This document shows positions 9,926 through 17,819 of a stretch of 64,000 nt of DNA, piece by piece (position 1 is the first letter of the stretch; each line of letters opens with the position of its first letter). Under the pieces are notes generated by a model. That model searched no databases. It saw nothing but the letters and a program-made list of their open reading frames with translations, and was not told the DNA's origin. Source of the stretch: Methylotetracoccus oryzae (lineage in GTDB: Bacteria; Pseudomonadota; Gammaproteobacteria; Methylococcales; Methylococcaceae); assembly GCF_006175985.1 (NCBI RefSeq), contig NZ_SRSH01000005.1, positions 62,001-126,000 of the forward strand, written 5' to 3'. Both the position numbers and the translations under genes were made by a program.

Positions 9926-10766
9926 AGCCATCGAGGCCGGGGCCGACACTGCAGCTGCAGAGGGGGAGGGTGGGGCTCCCGCCTATGCCATCGTCAATGG
10001 CAGCCCTCTGACACAACTGCCGGAGGATCTCTACATCCCACCGGAGGCCCTCGAGGTCGTGCTCGAGACTTTCGAAGGCCCGCTCGATCTGCTGCTTTAC
10101 CTGATTCGTCGCCAGAATCTGGACATCCTGAATATCCCGATCGTGGAGATCACGCGCCAGTACATCGACTACATCGACATGATGCAGGAGCTCAAGATGG
10201 AACTGGCGGCCGAGTATCTCCTGATGGCCGCGATTCTGGCCGAGATCAAGTCGCGCCTGTTATTGCCCAAGCCGCAGTCGGCAGACGAAGAGGAAGCCGA
10301 TCCGCGAGCGGACCTGATACGGCGTCTCCAGGAGTACGAGCGCTTCAAGAAGGCGGCCGAGCAAATCGATACCTTGCCGCGCTGGGAGCGCGATATCTTT
10401 CCGGTCGAGGTCGATAACAGCACCATTCAAATCCGCAAGGTTTACCCCGAGGTGGATCTGAAGGAGGTGCTGCTCGCCTTTCAATCGGTCCTGCAGCGGG
10501 CCGATCGAACCGTGCATCATCAGATCCGGCGCGAGGCCTTGTCGGTGCGTGAACGGATGTCCTCGATCCTGGCTCGCCTGCTGGATTCCAGCGGCCTGGA
10601 CTTTCTGCAGTTGTTCGAGACGCACGAGGGTCGGCAGGGCGCCGTGGTTTCCTTGCTGGCGATCCTGGAACTCGCCAAGGAGAATTTGATCGAGATCATT
10701 CAGGACGAACCTCTTGCCGCTATCTGGGTCCGTTCACGCGGCGATAGCGGGCTGGTGGCGGCGTGA
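9909..10766 (+). CDS. scpA: Segregation and condensation protein A
   Basis: Kleisin subunit of the SMC-ScpAB condensin. 285 residues. The N-terminal Smc-binding helices show the family core FEGPLDLLLYLIRRQNLDILNIP followed by AAEYLLMAAILAEIKSRLLLP, with an acidic linker and a C-terminal winged-helix region (SVLQRADRTVHH...AVVSLLAILELAKENLIEI). An acidic N-terminal extension of about 40 residues precedes the core. The stop overlaps scpB by 4 nt. Its presence implies an Smc-type rather than a MukBEF condensin. Confidence 0.95.
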   Translation: MSPDSEAIEAGADTAAAEGEGGAPAYAIVNGSPLTQLPEDLYIPPEALEVVLETFEGPLDLLLYLIRRQNLDILNIPIVEITRQYIDYIDMMQELKMELAAEYLLMAAILAEIKSRLLLPKPQSADEEEADPRADLIRRLQEYERFKKAAEQIDTLPRWERDIFPVEVDNSTIQIRKVYPEVDLKEVLLAFQSVLQRADRTVHHQIRREALSVRERMSSILARLLDSSGLDFLQLFETHEGRQGAVVSLLAILELAKENLIEIIQDEPLAAIWVRSRGDSGLVAA

Positions 10767-11374
10767 ACTTGAAGGATATCGTTGAGGCGGCGTTGTTCGC
10801 CTCGCCGCAGCCGCTCAGCGTCGAGGCTTTGCGGAATCTGTTCGAAGAAGCGGAGCGCCCTGACGTCGCCACCGTCAGGGAGGCGATCGACCAACTCACG
10901 CAGGATTATGCGGTTCGGCCCGTTCAACTGCAGCAGATTGCCAGTGGCTTTCGGTTCCAGGTGCGGGACGGCTATTCGCCGTGGTTGTCGCGTTTGTTCG
11001 AAGAACGCCCCGTGCGTTACTCGCGCGCCTTGCTGGAAACGCTGGCCATCATCGCCTATCGTCAGCCGGTGACACGCGGCGAAATCGAGGACATCCGCGG
11101 TGTCGCCGTCAGTTCTAACATCGTGCGCACCCTGCAGGAGCGGGAGTGGGTCCAGGTCGTGGGCCACAAGGAGGTGCCCGGGCGACCAGCCCTGTATGCC
11201 ACGACTCGGGAGTTTCTGGACTATTTCGGACTGCGCACCCTTTCCGAACTGCCGGCCCTCGCGGTGTTTTCGGAACCGGCCGCGGAGGGCGACGAGGCCG
11301 AAGCGGCCCCTCTTCTGCCCGCCGCGTCCGAGTCGCCTGACGCCCTCATGACCCACATTGATGAGCCACAATGA
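10763..11374 (+). CDS. scpB: Segregation and condensation protein B
   Basis: Dimeric winged-helix partner of ScpA. 203 residues, GTG start in the 4-nt overlap with scpA. Family pattern: VEAALFASPQPLSVEALRNLF at the N-terminus, VRDGYSPWLSRLF, and the second winged helix LLETLAIIAYRQPVTRGEIEDIRGV followed by WVQVVGHKEVPGRPALYATT. A short acidic/alanine-rich tail ends the protein. The last codons overlap the start of rluB by 4 nt. Confidence 0.95.
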   Translation: MNLKDIVEAALFASPQPLSVEALRNLFEEAERPDVATVREAIDQLTQDYAVRPVQLQQIASGFRFQVRDGYSPWLSRLFEERPVRYSRALLETLAIIAYRQPVTRGEIEDIRGVAVSSNIVRTLQEREWVQVVGHKEVPGRPALYATTREFLDYFGLRTLSELPALAVFSEPAAEGDEAEAAPLLPAASESPDALMTHIDEPQ

Positions 11375-12264
11375 CTGATTCCTCCGTCGATTTGAACGAG
11401 AGTCCCGAAGGCGAGGGTGCAGCGGAAGGGCGCATCCAGAAGATTCTTGCCCGTGCCGGGTTGGGTTCGCGGCGCCAGATCGAACAGGCCATCCAGGAGG
11501 GAAAGGTGTTCGTGAACGGGCGCCTTGCCAAGCTCGGTGACCGTTGTGCGCTCAGCGACCGTGTCGTCGTCAACGGGCATCAGATAAATCTGCTCAAACG
11601 CTGCGCCGGACCCACCCGCGTGCTGCTGTACCACAAGCCGATGGGTGAGATCGTCAGTCGACGCGACCCTGAAGGCCGGCCGGTTGTGTTCACCCAATTG
11701 CCCCGGTTGGAAAATGGGCGCTGGATTGCCGTCGGCCGGCTCGACATCAATACCCAGGGATTGCTGCTGCTTACGAACAACGGTGAGCTGGCGAACCGGT
11801 TGATGCATCCCGCACGGGAGATGGAGCGCGAGTACGCGGTGCGCGTGTTCGGGCACGTCGGCGAGGCGATGCTGCAGCGATTGCAGGACGGTGTGGGGCT
11901 GGAAGACGGCCCGGCACAATTCGAGTCGATACGTTCCGCGGGAGGCGACGCGGCCAACCAGTGGTTTCATGTCGTGGTCCGTGAGGGCCGCAACCGGCTG
12001 GTTCGACGCTTGTGGGAGTCTCAGGGCGTCACGGTCAGCCGCCTGATCCGGGTCCGCTTCGGTGACGTCCTGTTGCCGCCGCGGCTGCGAGCCGGCGGAT
12101 CCATGGAACTCGAGCCGGAACAGATCGAGGGGCTGATGGTGTCAGTCGGGCTCTCCGTCGCGGAACAACACGCCGACAAGCCGCGTCGTGTTCGGGAGGA
12201 GCGCTCGGAAACTACCCCGCGTCGTGGCAGACCGCGCCAGCCCACGGCACGGTCGCGGCGCTGA
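11371..12264 (+). CDS. rluB: 23S rRNA pseudouridine synthase RluB family
   Basis: 297 residues. N-terminal S4 RNA-binding domain (RIQKILARAGLGSRRQIEQAI, KVFVNGRLAKLGD), then an RsuA-family catalytic domain with the Asp-containing motif GRLDINTQGLLLLTNNGEL and KPMGEIVSRRDPEGRP. The highly basic Arg/Pro-rich C-terminal tail is common in RluB. Known RluB makes pseudouridine 2605 in helix 90-92 of 23S rRNA. It is the last gene of the scpA-scpB-rluB operon. RluE/RluF or RsuA are alternatives, but the scpB linkage favours RluB. Confidence 0.92.
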   Translation: MTDSSVDLNESPEGEGAAEGRIQKILARAGLGSRRQIEQAIQEGKVFVNGRLAKLGDRCALSDRVVVNGHQINLLKRCAGPTRVLLYHKPMGEIVSRRDPEGRPVVFTQLPRLENGRWIAVGRLDINTQGLLLLTNNGELANRLMHPAREMEREYAVRVFGHVGEAMLQRLQDGVGLEDGPAQFESIRSAGGDAANQWFHVVVREGRNRLVRRLWESQGVTVSRLIRVRFGDVLLPPRLRAGGSMELEPEQIEGLMVSVGLSVAEQHADKPRRVREERSETTPRRGRPRQPTARSRR

Positions 12265-12415
12265 GTGAGCTGAGGCTTGGGCAGCATGGACGGTAAGGAT
12301 TCAGGCTCGATCGGGTACCAGTGCCGGGATTGCGCGGGGTCGAACGGCACGCGGTGACGAAACGATGGGAGCGGACTCCGCGTTTGCGCTGTACTGCCCC
12401 AAGCTTTATGTTTGA

Positions 12416-12431
12416 CATAATATATATTATG
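12416..12431. repeat. Perfect AT-rich 16-bp palindrome
   Basis: CATAATATATATTATG is its own reverse complement and contrasts with the GC-rich surroundings. A TTGACA-like hexamer (12412-12417) abuts it, but no -10 at usual spacing follows on the plus strand. It lies in the convergent space between rluB and the SmbP-like gene. It could be a protein-binding site or a cruciform-prone element; no function can be assigned. Confidence 0.5.
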
Positions 12432-12489
12432 CGCAGCAATGAGCGGAAGGCGGAAGAGCGAACCGTATGCGACCGGGGGCATGAACGAA

Positions 12490-12514
12490 AGCGGCGGGCT
12501 CGTGGCCCGCCGCT
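12490..12514 (-). terminator. Hairpin terminator of the SmbP-like gene
   Basis: Arms AGCGGCGGGC (12490-12499) and GCCCGCCGCT (12505-12514) pair perfectly over 10 bp around a 5-nt loop. On the minus strand, 21 nt past the stop of the SmbP-like gene, the stem is followed by TTTCGTT, a short U-rich run. Good candidate for intrinsic termination. Confidence 0.7.
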
Positions 12515-12535
12515 GCGTTGGAGGCGTTCTGTCGT

Positions 12536-12850
12536 CTACTGCGCGGCCTTCAGATGGACCACGGCTTCTTCGGCGGCCTTTTTAGCAAGGTCCGCGTGCC
12601 CGAGCTTGCCATGTTCGATCGCGCTGTCCAGGCTCTTTATGCCGGCATCAAGGTGCTGATCCGCCACCCCAGCGTGTTCTTTCGACATTCCGGCATGTTC
12701 TGCGATTTCCTTGGCGTCAGTCGCTTTGGCAGCGGCATCCGCATGCGTCAACGCGGCGCCGATGTGACTTTCCTCGGCAGACGCGCCGAGGCATGCCAGT
12801 GTAAGCAACGCGCCCGCAACTTTACTGGTCAGTTTGATATTCATTGCCAT
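12536..12850 (-). CDS. SmbP-like small periplasmic metal-binding protein
   Basis: 104 residues from ATG 12850, preceded by GAGGAG at good spacing; longer in-frame extensions lack a ribosome binding site. Signal peptide MAMNIKLTSKVAGALLTLACLGASA, then an Ala/His/Lys-rich helical protein with His at regular intervals (SHIGAALTHADAAAK, EIAEHAGMSKEHAG, HLDAGIKSLDSAIEHGKLGHADLAKKAAEEAVVHL). The pattern HGKxGHADLAxKxAxEAVxHL resembles SmbP, a copper-binding four-helix protein of Nitrosomonas europaea. Metal binding is inferred from this likeness. A terminator follows and an inverted repeat lies in the leader. Confidence 0.72.
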   Translation of the reverse strand: MAMNIKLTSKVAGALLTLACLGASAEESHIGAALTHADAAAKATDAKEIAEHAGMSKEHAGVADQHLDAGIKSLDSAIEHGKLGHADLAKKAAEEAVVHLKAAQ

Positions 12851-12879
12851 GCTCTCCTCGAAAACGCTCGTTCTTGTCG

Positions 12880-12901
12880 GAGTTGCCGCGGTTGGCAACT
12901 C
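12880..12901. promoter_or_regulatory. Inverted repeat upstream of the SmbP-like gene
   Basis: GAGTTGCC (12880-12887) and GGCAACTC (12894-12901) are perfect 8-bp arms with a 6-nt spacer. The element lies 30-51 nt upstream of the SmbP-like start codon, where an operator or leader hairpin would be. No regulator can be named. Confidence 0.4.
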
Positions 12902-13079
12902 GGCGATTCGCGGCGACGATTGCAATTGCACCGCCGATCCGCTTTGTCAGCCTTCGTCCTGAGCCAACGCCTTCTTTGACCATCTTGGGCGAGTTGCGTT
13001 GCACTGACGACGTTCGAACTGGCCAGTTACCGGAGCCGCCCCAGTCGGTCAGAGCGCATTCCGCTATCGCGCGGTGTGC

Positions 13080-13661
13080 TCAGTCGCGAACTTCGTCGCC
13101 ATCGAGTTGACGTTCGATAGCCCGGATCTCTTCCAGCTTCTGCCGCAGTCTGGCCGTCTCGTCCTGCTGGGCTTGCGTTGGACGGCCCTGGACGCGCGCA
13201 CTCCTTCGTGTACGGGGAGCCTGCGAAGCCGCACGTTCCAGGCGCCGCATTTCCCTGAGAACGGCGCTATCCCTGGCTATGAGCCAACGCAGGCGATCTT
13301 CGGCGATGTGGTCGCTGGGGATGCCAGACACCCATTTCAGCACGGCTGCGATATCACCGCAGGACCTGGACAAGGTTCGACCCACCATCAGTTTCAGTTG
13401 CAAAACAGGGTCGGCGTGCTCGCGCTCGCGTTTCAGCAAATCGCGGCAAAGCGTTTTTCGCTCGGGTGGAGTCGCCTGCGCGAGATGCGCACCGAACCGC
13501 AGCAGTTCGTCGCTATCGATCCGCTCATGCGGTGTCGCGGGCGCCTGCTTTGCCACCGGCCGTGCCGGAGCCGCCAATGGTTCGGGCTGCACTGGTCGGG
13601 TTGAACAGGCTGAACCCAACAGTGCGAGCAAACCGATCAGGCTAAGCGTGCGTGGGTCCAT
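13080..13661 (-). CDS. QseG-like outer membrane lipoprotein
   Basis: 193 residues from ATG 13661, with GGAAAG just upstream; further upstream starts would run deep into the kinase gene. Signal peptide with lipobox (LLALLGSAC), a Pro/Ala linker, a helical middle containing Cys pairs (TLCRDLLKR, LSRSCGDIA), and a C-terminal coiled coil ending QKLEEIRAIERQL. E. coli QseG (YfhG) has the same length, lipobox and closing segment (…KLENLTDIERQL). Overlaps the 3' end of the sensor gene by 20 nt, the same order as glrK-yfhG in enterics. Role: accessory to the sensor (inferred). Confidence 0.7.
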   Translation of the reverse strand: MDPRTLSLIGLLALLGSACSTRPVQPEPLAAPARPVAKQAPATPHERIDSDELLRFGAHLAQATPPERKTLCRDLLKREREHADPVLQLKLMVGRTLSRSCGDIAAVLKWVSGIPSDHIAEDRLRWLIARDSAVLREMRRLERAASQAPRTRRSARVQGRPTQAQQDETARLRQKLEEIRAIERQLDGDEVRD

Positions 13662-15129
13662 AACTTTCCAGCGGTAGTTGGATACGAAACCGTGCCCCTC
13701 GTTTTGGATGTCTTGGGTCTGCGATCTCGATCTCTCCGTTGTGGAAACGGACGCATTCCCGGACGTTCGCAAGGCCCAACCCGTCGGTGTAGCATCGGCT
13801 GGAGGCTGCCGCCTTGCCAACGAAAAACGGCTCGAAGGCGTGTTCACGCTCCTCATCGTCGATGCCCGGTCCATCATCCTCAACTTCCAGCTTCATGCGG
13901 TCGCCGACACATCTCAGGATGACATTGATTTCGGAGCCATCAGGCGAGAAGCTGACCGCGTTCGAGACGAGACCATCGACCATCTCGCGTAACCGCTGCG
14001 CTTCCCCGACTACCGTAACGGGTTCGAGAGATAGATTAAGGCGGAGGTCTCGGGATTCCATTGTCGTTCGGTAGGTCGCAGCGATGTCCTCGACCACGCT
14101 GCGCATGTCGACATGTGTGATCACCGGCGGCGCCGCCGCCGCGGAGCTGTCGTCTATCGCAACGACATATCGCTCACACGCTGCCGTCATTTTCCGCAGT
14201 GCGGCCGCGGCTGCGACCGCATCTCGCACCAGGACCTCCTGAGCTTCGTTCAACTCGCCCGACGTCTCCGTGGCCAGTTGCCCCAGAGTGTCACTGATCG
14301 CGTTGGCGGGCCGTTTCAAGGCATTCAACAGGTTCGCCACCAGCATTGTGTCGGCACGGTGCTGTTCGATGCGGCGTTGATGGCACTGCATCATCGCGGC
14401 GGCCAGACTCTTCAGGCCTGGCGGTACCGCCAGTTCGGCAGCCTCGTTCAGGGGAGCCCGCTCATAGGCCTGGAAATCCCGGGTGAGCTTTCCCAAGGCG
14501 TTGCGCTGCAGCCGCCAAAAAACGGCGATCATTGCGGCCGGAATAAGCCCCCAAAGGACGACCAGAATGCCCCGCCGCTCGCGCTGCCCCACCGCGGACC
14601 GTTCCAACTGCGCAATATCCTGTTCGAGGCCTGAAGATGCCGCACTGGAAAGGCGCTGGGCGAGGCTCTGCAGAGTGGTCAGGGCCGTATCGAGCGACCG
14701 ACGGCTCGTCTTGGAGAGCATGGACGGGAGTTGCTCATGGAACTGCTGCTCCTGCTCGACGATCTGGTCGGCAATCAGCAGCATTTCGTTTCGCTCGAGA
14801 TTTGCCGCCGATGCGCGGAAATCATCCAACGCCTCCGCCAGCAGTGTTCGTGCCTTATCATATGCCACACGTTCGTTGGCACTTTGCAGTTCGGGTTCCG
14901 AGAAAGCCGCGAGCCAGCGCGCCCGCCGCTCGACGTCGTGCAAGCGCTGCTGCACCCGCCGCGCCAACGCGACCTGATCAGCCGAGCCCCGAATTGCACG
15001 TGTGCCCTGCCCGCACATCGTGTCGCCGATAGAATCGGCTCGTAGCACGAAGGCGCTGAAGCAAAGAGCGCTCGTCAGAACCAAAAGAGCCATCCATGTC
15101 CCGGACGGCAGCCGCGTCAAGATTCGCAT
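13642..15129 (-). CDS. GlrK/QseE-like sensor, phosphoacceptor His apparently missing
   Basis: 495 residues. TM1 at about 13-30, a helical periplasmic region of ~155 residues, TM2 at 187-206, a degenerate HAMP/dimerisation region, and an ATPase domain with N box (MVDGLVSNAVSFSPDG), G1 (EVEDDGPGIDDEE) and G2 (TDGLGLANVRE). Where kinases have SHELKTPLA, this protein reads LNALKRPANA (residues 268-277): Asn269, codon AAT at 14323-14325, replaces His. The basic residue and Pro are kept. The ATP site looks intact. Downstream is the QseG-like lipoprotein; the usual GlrR regulator is absent here. It may act as phosphatase, allosteric partner or pseudokinase. Confidence 0.8.
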   Translation of the reverse strand: MRILTRLPSGTWMALLVLTSALCFSAFVLRADSIGDTMCGQGTRAIRGSADQVALARRVQQRLHDVERRARWLAAFSEPELQSANERVAYDKARTLLAEALDDFRASAANLERNEMLLIADQIVEQEQQFHEQLPSMLSKTSRRSLDTALTTLQSLAQRLSSAASSGLEQDIAQLERSAVGQRERRGILVVLWGLIPAAMIAVFWRLQRNALGKLTRDFQAYERAPLNEAAELAVPPGLKSLAAAMMQCHQRRIEQHRADTMLVANLLNALKRPANAISDTLGQLATETSGELNEAQEVLVRDAVAAAAALRKMTAACERYVVAIDDSSAAAAPPVITHVDMRSVVEDIAATYRTTMESRDLRLNLSLEPVTVVGEAQRLREMVDGLVSNAVSFSPDGSEINVILRCVGDRMKLEVEDDGPGIDDEEREHAFEPFFVGKAAASSRCYTDGLGLANVRECVRFHNGEIEIADPRHPKRGARFRIQLPLESYGPTHA

Positions 15130-15289
15130 GGGACGGTGGGTACGATAAGGGCCGGCAGCCCACGGCAGGCGGAATGTATCGCTTTAGAGGCTTTGACCCG
15201 CGCACTATAACGGATACTTGTCGCTCTGGGTGCACTGCACTGCCCTACCCCAATGGGCCGTTGTTCCCAGTGCTTGAGGCTGGGCGCAC

Positions 15290-16912
15290 ATGACGCTGGG
15301 CCGTCGGTTGGCTGTCGCGCTCACGATCCTGGTGTTGTTTTCGCTGCTGGCCTGGACCGTCAGCCTGCGCGCGCAGGTTCAGGTTCGGCTTTATCGGACA
15401 CTGGCCGACGAGGCGGTCCAGGATTTGCGCGGCATAGGTGAACTGGAGCGGATTTCCGATCGTTATGTGCAGCTGAGGCTGAGGCAAGTGCTCGAACAAG
15501 GGTACAGCGCCGAGGATGCGGCTCGCCTGCGCGTGCGCCTGAAGGAAGCCGTCGCGGCACTGAGTGAAGTGACTGCGTCCCCTTCCCCGGCTGTCGATGA
15601 CGATCTAGAGTCCCGTTTGCAGGGGGATGCTGTGACCATGCAGGAATCAAGGACCGCCAGGATTCTCGACGCATTGCTGTCCCACTGTGATCAGGCTGAA
15701 CGCCTCCTCGCACAGGGGCAAGCAGCAGAGGCCGCAGTCCTGATGTTTCGCATCCTGCGCCACGATGTCGAAGGCCAGTTGGATCGCGCCTTCGATGCTT
15801 TATGGGACGCACGCCAACAACGCTATGCAGCGGTGTCCGCTGGGTTCACGGACAAGACGCAGCGCTGGCTGACCGCGCTAGATGCTTCGCTTTTCGGCCT
15901 GACCTGCGTCTCCGTGATAATGGTCGGGTGGGTGGCGCGCGGGCTCAAGGCACCACTACGCGACCTGGCGACGGGGACCGAAGCCATTACCGCCGGGAAT
16001 CTTGCGTGGCGGTTCACCTGGCGGCAAGGCGGGGAGGTTGGAGAACTCGCGAGCCACTTCAACCGGATGGCTCAGGAACTGGAGCACCAGCATCACGCCT
16101 TGCTCGAGCAGCAAAGGGTTCTCGAGTCCCGAGTCGCCGAACGAACGAGCGAGCTGAGCCAGCGCAACGAGGAACTCCGTAAACTCGACAAGTTTCGGCG
16201 GCAGTTCTTCGCCGATATCAGCCACGAGCTTCGGACTCCGCTGACCGTGATGCGCGGCGAGGCGGAGGTTACGCTGCGGGGTCGCGCGACTTCTCCGAGC
16301 GAATATCGCGCTTGTCTGCAGCGCATCCAGGTTTCTGCGGTTCAACTCGATCGACTCGTCAGTGAGATGCTGTTCTTGGCGCAGATCGAAAGTGGGCACC
16401 TCGAATTCGATGCCCAGCAGCTAGATTGGGGGGAACTTGCGGCCAGCGTGGTCGATGACCTGCGCCTGCTGGCGCAGGCGAGATCGATCGAGGTGTGCTG
16501 GACCCCGCCGTCCGGTCCCACCTGGGTACGCGGCGATAGGTCCCGACTCCGCCAGTCGATGCTCGCCATCGGGGACAATGCCTGCCGTTATTCTCCTACC
16601 AACAGTCGCGTTAGGCTGTCCATTGAATCGGCGGACGGCGAAGCGATCTTCACGGTCGCTGACCGCGGGATCGGCGTTCCCCCTCAGGACAAGGTGAAGA
16701 TCTTTGGCCGTTACTATCGCAGCGAGAATGCGCGGCGCTGCCGCCCCGACGGCACGGGCCTCGGTTTGCCGGTCGCTCAAGCGATTATCACCGCCCATGG
16801 CGGACGAATCACTATCACGGACCGCCCTGGCGGCGGCACCCTGTTCTGCATCGTCCTGCCCATGTGCGATCCCGCAGTCGGGATGGGCGAGGATGATGGC
16901 GCGGATTCCTGA
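15290..16912 (+). CDS. Two-component sensor histidine kinase (HAMP-HisKA-HATPase)
   Basis: 540 residues. TM1 about 7-25, periplasmic helical sensor region of ~180 residues, TM2 about 205-222, HAMP (APLRDLATGTEAITAGNLAWRF), a coiled coil, HisKA with ADISHELRTPLTVMRGE (His312), then HATPase with N box IGDNACRYSP, G1 VADRGIGVPP and G2 GTGLGLPVAQAII. All kinase motifs are intact, unlike the divergent sensor next door. The response regulator starts 9 nt after the stop, so they form one operon. The signal is unknown. Confidence 0.93.
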   Translation: MTLGRRLAVALTILVLFSLLAWTVSLRAQVQVRLYRTLADEAVQDLRGIGELERISDRYVQLRLRQVLEQGYSAEDAARLRVRLKEAVAALSEVTASPSPAVDDDLESRLQGDAVTMQESRTARILDALLSHCDQAERLLAQGQAAEAAVLMFRILRHDVEGQLDRAFDALWDARQQRYAAVSAGFTDKTQRWLTALDASLFGLTCVSVIMVGWVARGLKAPLRDLATGTEAITAGNLAWRFTWRQGGEVGELASHFNRMAQELEHQHHALLEQQRVLESRVAERTSELSQRNEELRKLDKFRRQFFADISHELRTPLTVMRGEAEVTLRGRATSPSEYRACLQRIQVSAVQLDRLVSEMLFLAQIESGHLEFDAQQLDWGELAASVVDDLRLLAQARSIEVCWTPPSGPTWVRGDRSRLRQSMLAIGDNACRYSPTNSRVRLSIESADGEAIFTVADRGIGVPPQDKVKIFGRYYRSENARRCRPDGTGLGLPVAQAIITAHGGRITITDRPGGGTLFCIVLPMCDPAVGMGEDDGADS

Positions 16913-16921
16913 TCTATTGCC

Positions 16922-17614
16922 ATGACGCTGCGGATGAGATTGTTGCTGGTCGAGGACGATACTCGCATCGTCGGCTTTTTGCGCCGAGGGCTTGAGGCTG
17001 AGGGCTATGCCGTCGAGGTCGCCGAGTCTGGGGCCGCGGCCATCGCAATCGGACGCGAGCAGGCGTTTGCGCTAATCATCCTCGATATTGGCCTGCCGGA
17101 CTGCAACGGGTTCGAGGTCTGCCGCAGCTTGCGAGAAGCCGGTGTCGACACGCCGATTCTGATCCTGACGGCCATGGATGCCATGGCGGACAAGCTCAGT
17201 GGTCTGCGCGGTGGCGCCGATGACTACATGACCAAGCCATTCGCGTTCGAGGAACTGCTGGCTCGGATCGAGGTCCTGCTGCGTCGCACTGCCCTACCCG
17301 TCCCCACCCCGACAGCACTGCTGCAAGTCGCTGACTTGACGTTGAACCCCGAGACGCATGAGGTTCAGAGGGGCGGGAGGCCCATCGCTTTGACCCCAAA
17401 AGAGTTTGCCTTGCTGGCGTATTTCATGCGGTCTCATGGCAAGGTCCTGAGCCGCACCCGCATACTGGAGCAAATCTGGGGTTACAGCAGCGATCCGATG
17501 ACCAATGTCGTCGACGTATACATCCGGCAACTCCGCCGAAAGATTGATGCCGGTCGCGAGCCGAAGCTGCTGCACACGATCCGCGGGTTCGGTTATCGCC
17601 TCGCCGTGCTGTGA
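16922..17614 (+). CDS. OmpR/PhoB-family response regulator
   Basis: 230 residues. Receiver domain with acidic pocket VEDD, phospho-acceptor Asp55 (ALIILDIGLPDCNGFEVC), Thr (ILTAMDA) and Lys (DDYMTKPFAFEEL), then a winged-helix DNA-binding domain with LTPKEFALLAYFMRSHGKVLSRTRILEQIWG and the closing VDVYIRQLRRKID...TIRGFGYRL. MRLLLVEDD at 16934 may be the true start. Cognate to the HAMP kinase upstream; likely target is its own operon or the exported-protein gene downstream, where repeats occur at 17722-17764. Confidence 0.94.
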   Translation: MTLRMRLLLVEDDTRIVGFLRRGLEAEGYAVEVAESGAAAIAIGREQAFALIILDIGLPDCNGFEVCRSLREAGVDTPILILTAMDAMADKLSGLRGGADDYMTKPFAFEELLARIEVLLRRTALPVPTPTALLQVADLTLNPETHEVQRGGRPIALTPKEFALLAYFMRSHGKVLSRTRILEQIWGYSSDPMTNVVDVYIRQLRRKIDAGREPKLLHTIRGFGYRLAVL

Positions 17615-17616
17615 AG

Positions 17617-17647
17617 GGTCTGCTGCCGCCTGGCGCGGCAGCAGACC
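17617..17647 (+). terminator. 13-bp perfect hairpin after the response regulator
   Basis: Arms GGTCTGCTGCCGC (17617-17629) and GCGGCAGCAGACC (17635-17647) pair perfectly around a 5-nt loop, starting 3 nt after the regulator stop codon. No U-run follows, so intrinsic termination would be atypical; it may be a 3' stabiliser or a U-less terminator. Confidence 0.6.
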
Positions 17648-17721
17648 GGTGGGGAACCGCACTGAAATCGCCGCAGTCGCCCCTGCTGGCCGTCTGCGGC
17701 GTCCCACATACGTCGAGTCCG

Positions 17722-17764
17722 TCCTCATGTAATCTTAATGAATTACCCAGCGCATTCCTCATGT
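17722..17764. promoter_or_regulatory. Direct repeats and TTAATGAATTA element upstream of the exported protein gene
   Basis: TCCTCATGT occurs at 17722-17730 and 17756-17764, and an AT-rich partly symmetric stretch TAATCTTAATGAATTA lies between them. The AT-rich core resembles recognition sites of OmpR-family regulators such as QseB or PmrA. It lies about 55-100 nt upstream of the next gene. Likely promoter/operator for that gene; binding by the adjacent regulator is inferred. Confidence 0.4.
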
Positions 17765-17819
17765 CATCGGCGCTAGCCTAGCGGCGCCGACAAACAAGAA
17801 ACACAGAGGATGACCGTCG

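Noticed and set aside
12412-12440. Sigma70 promoter suggested by TTGACA next to the AT palindrome
   Set aside because: No -10 hexamer at 16-18 bp spacing and no gene starts downstream on that strand.
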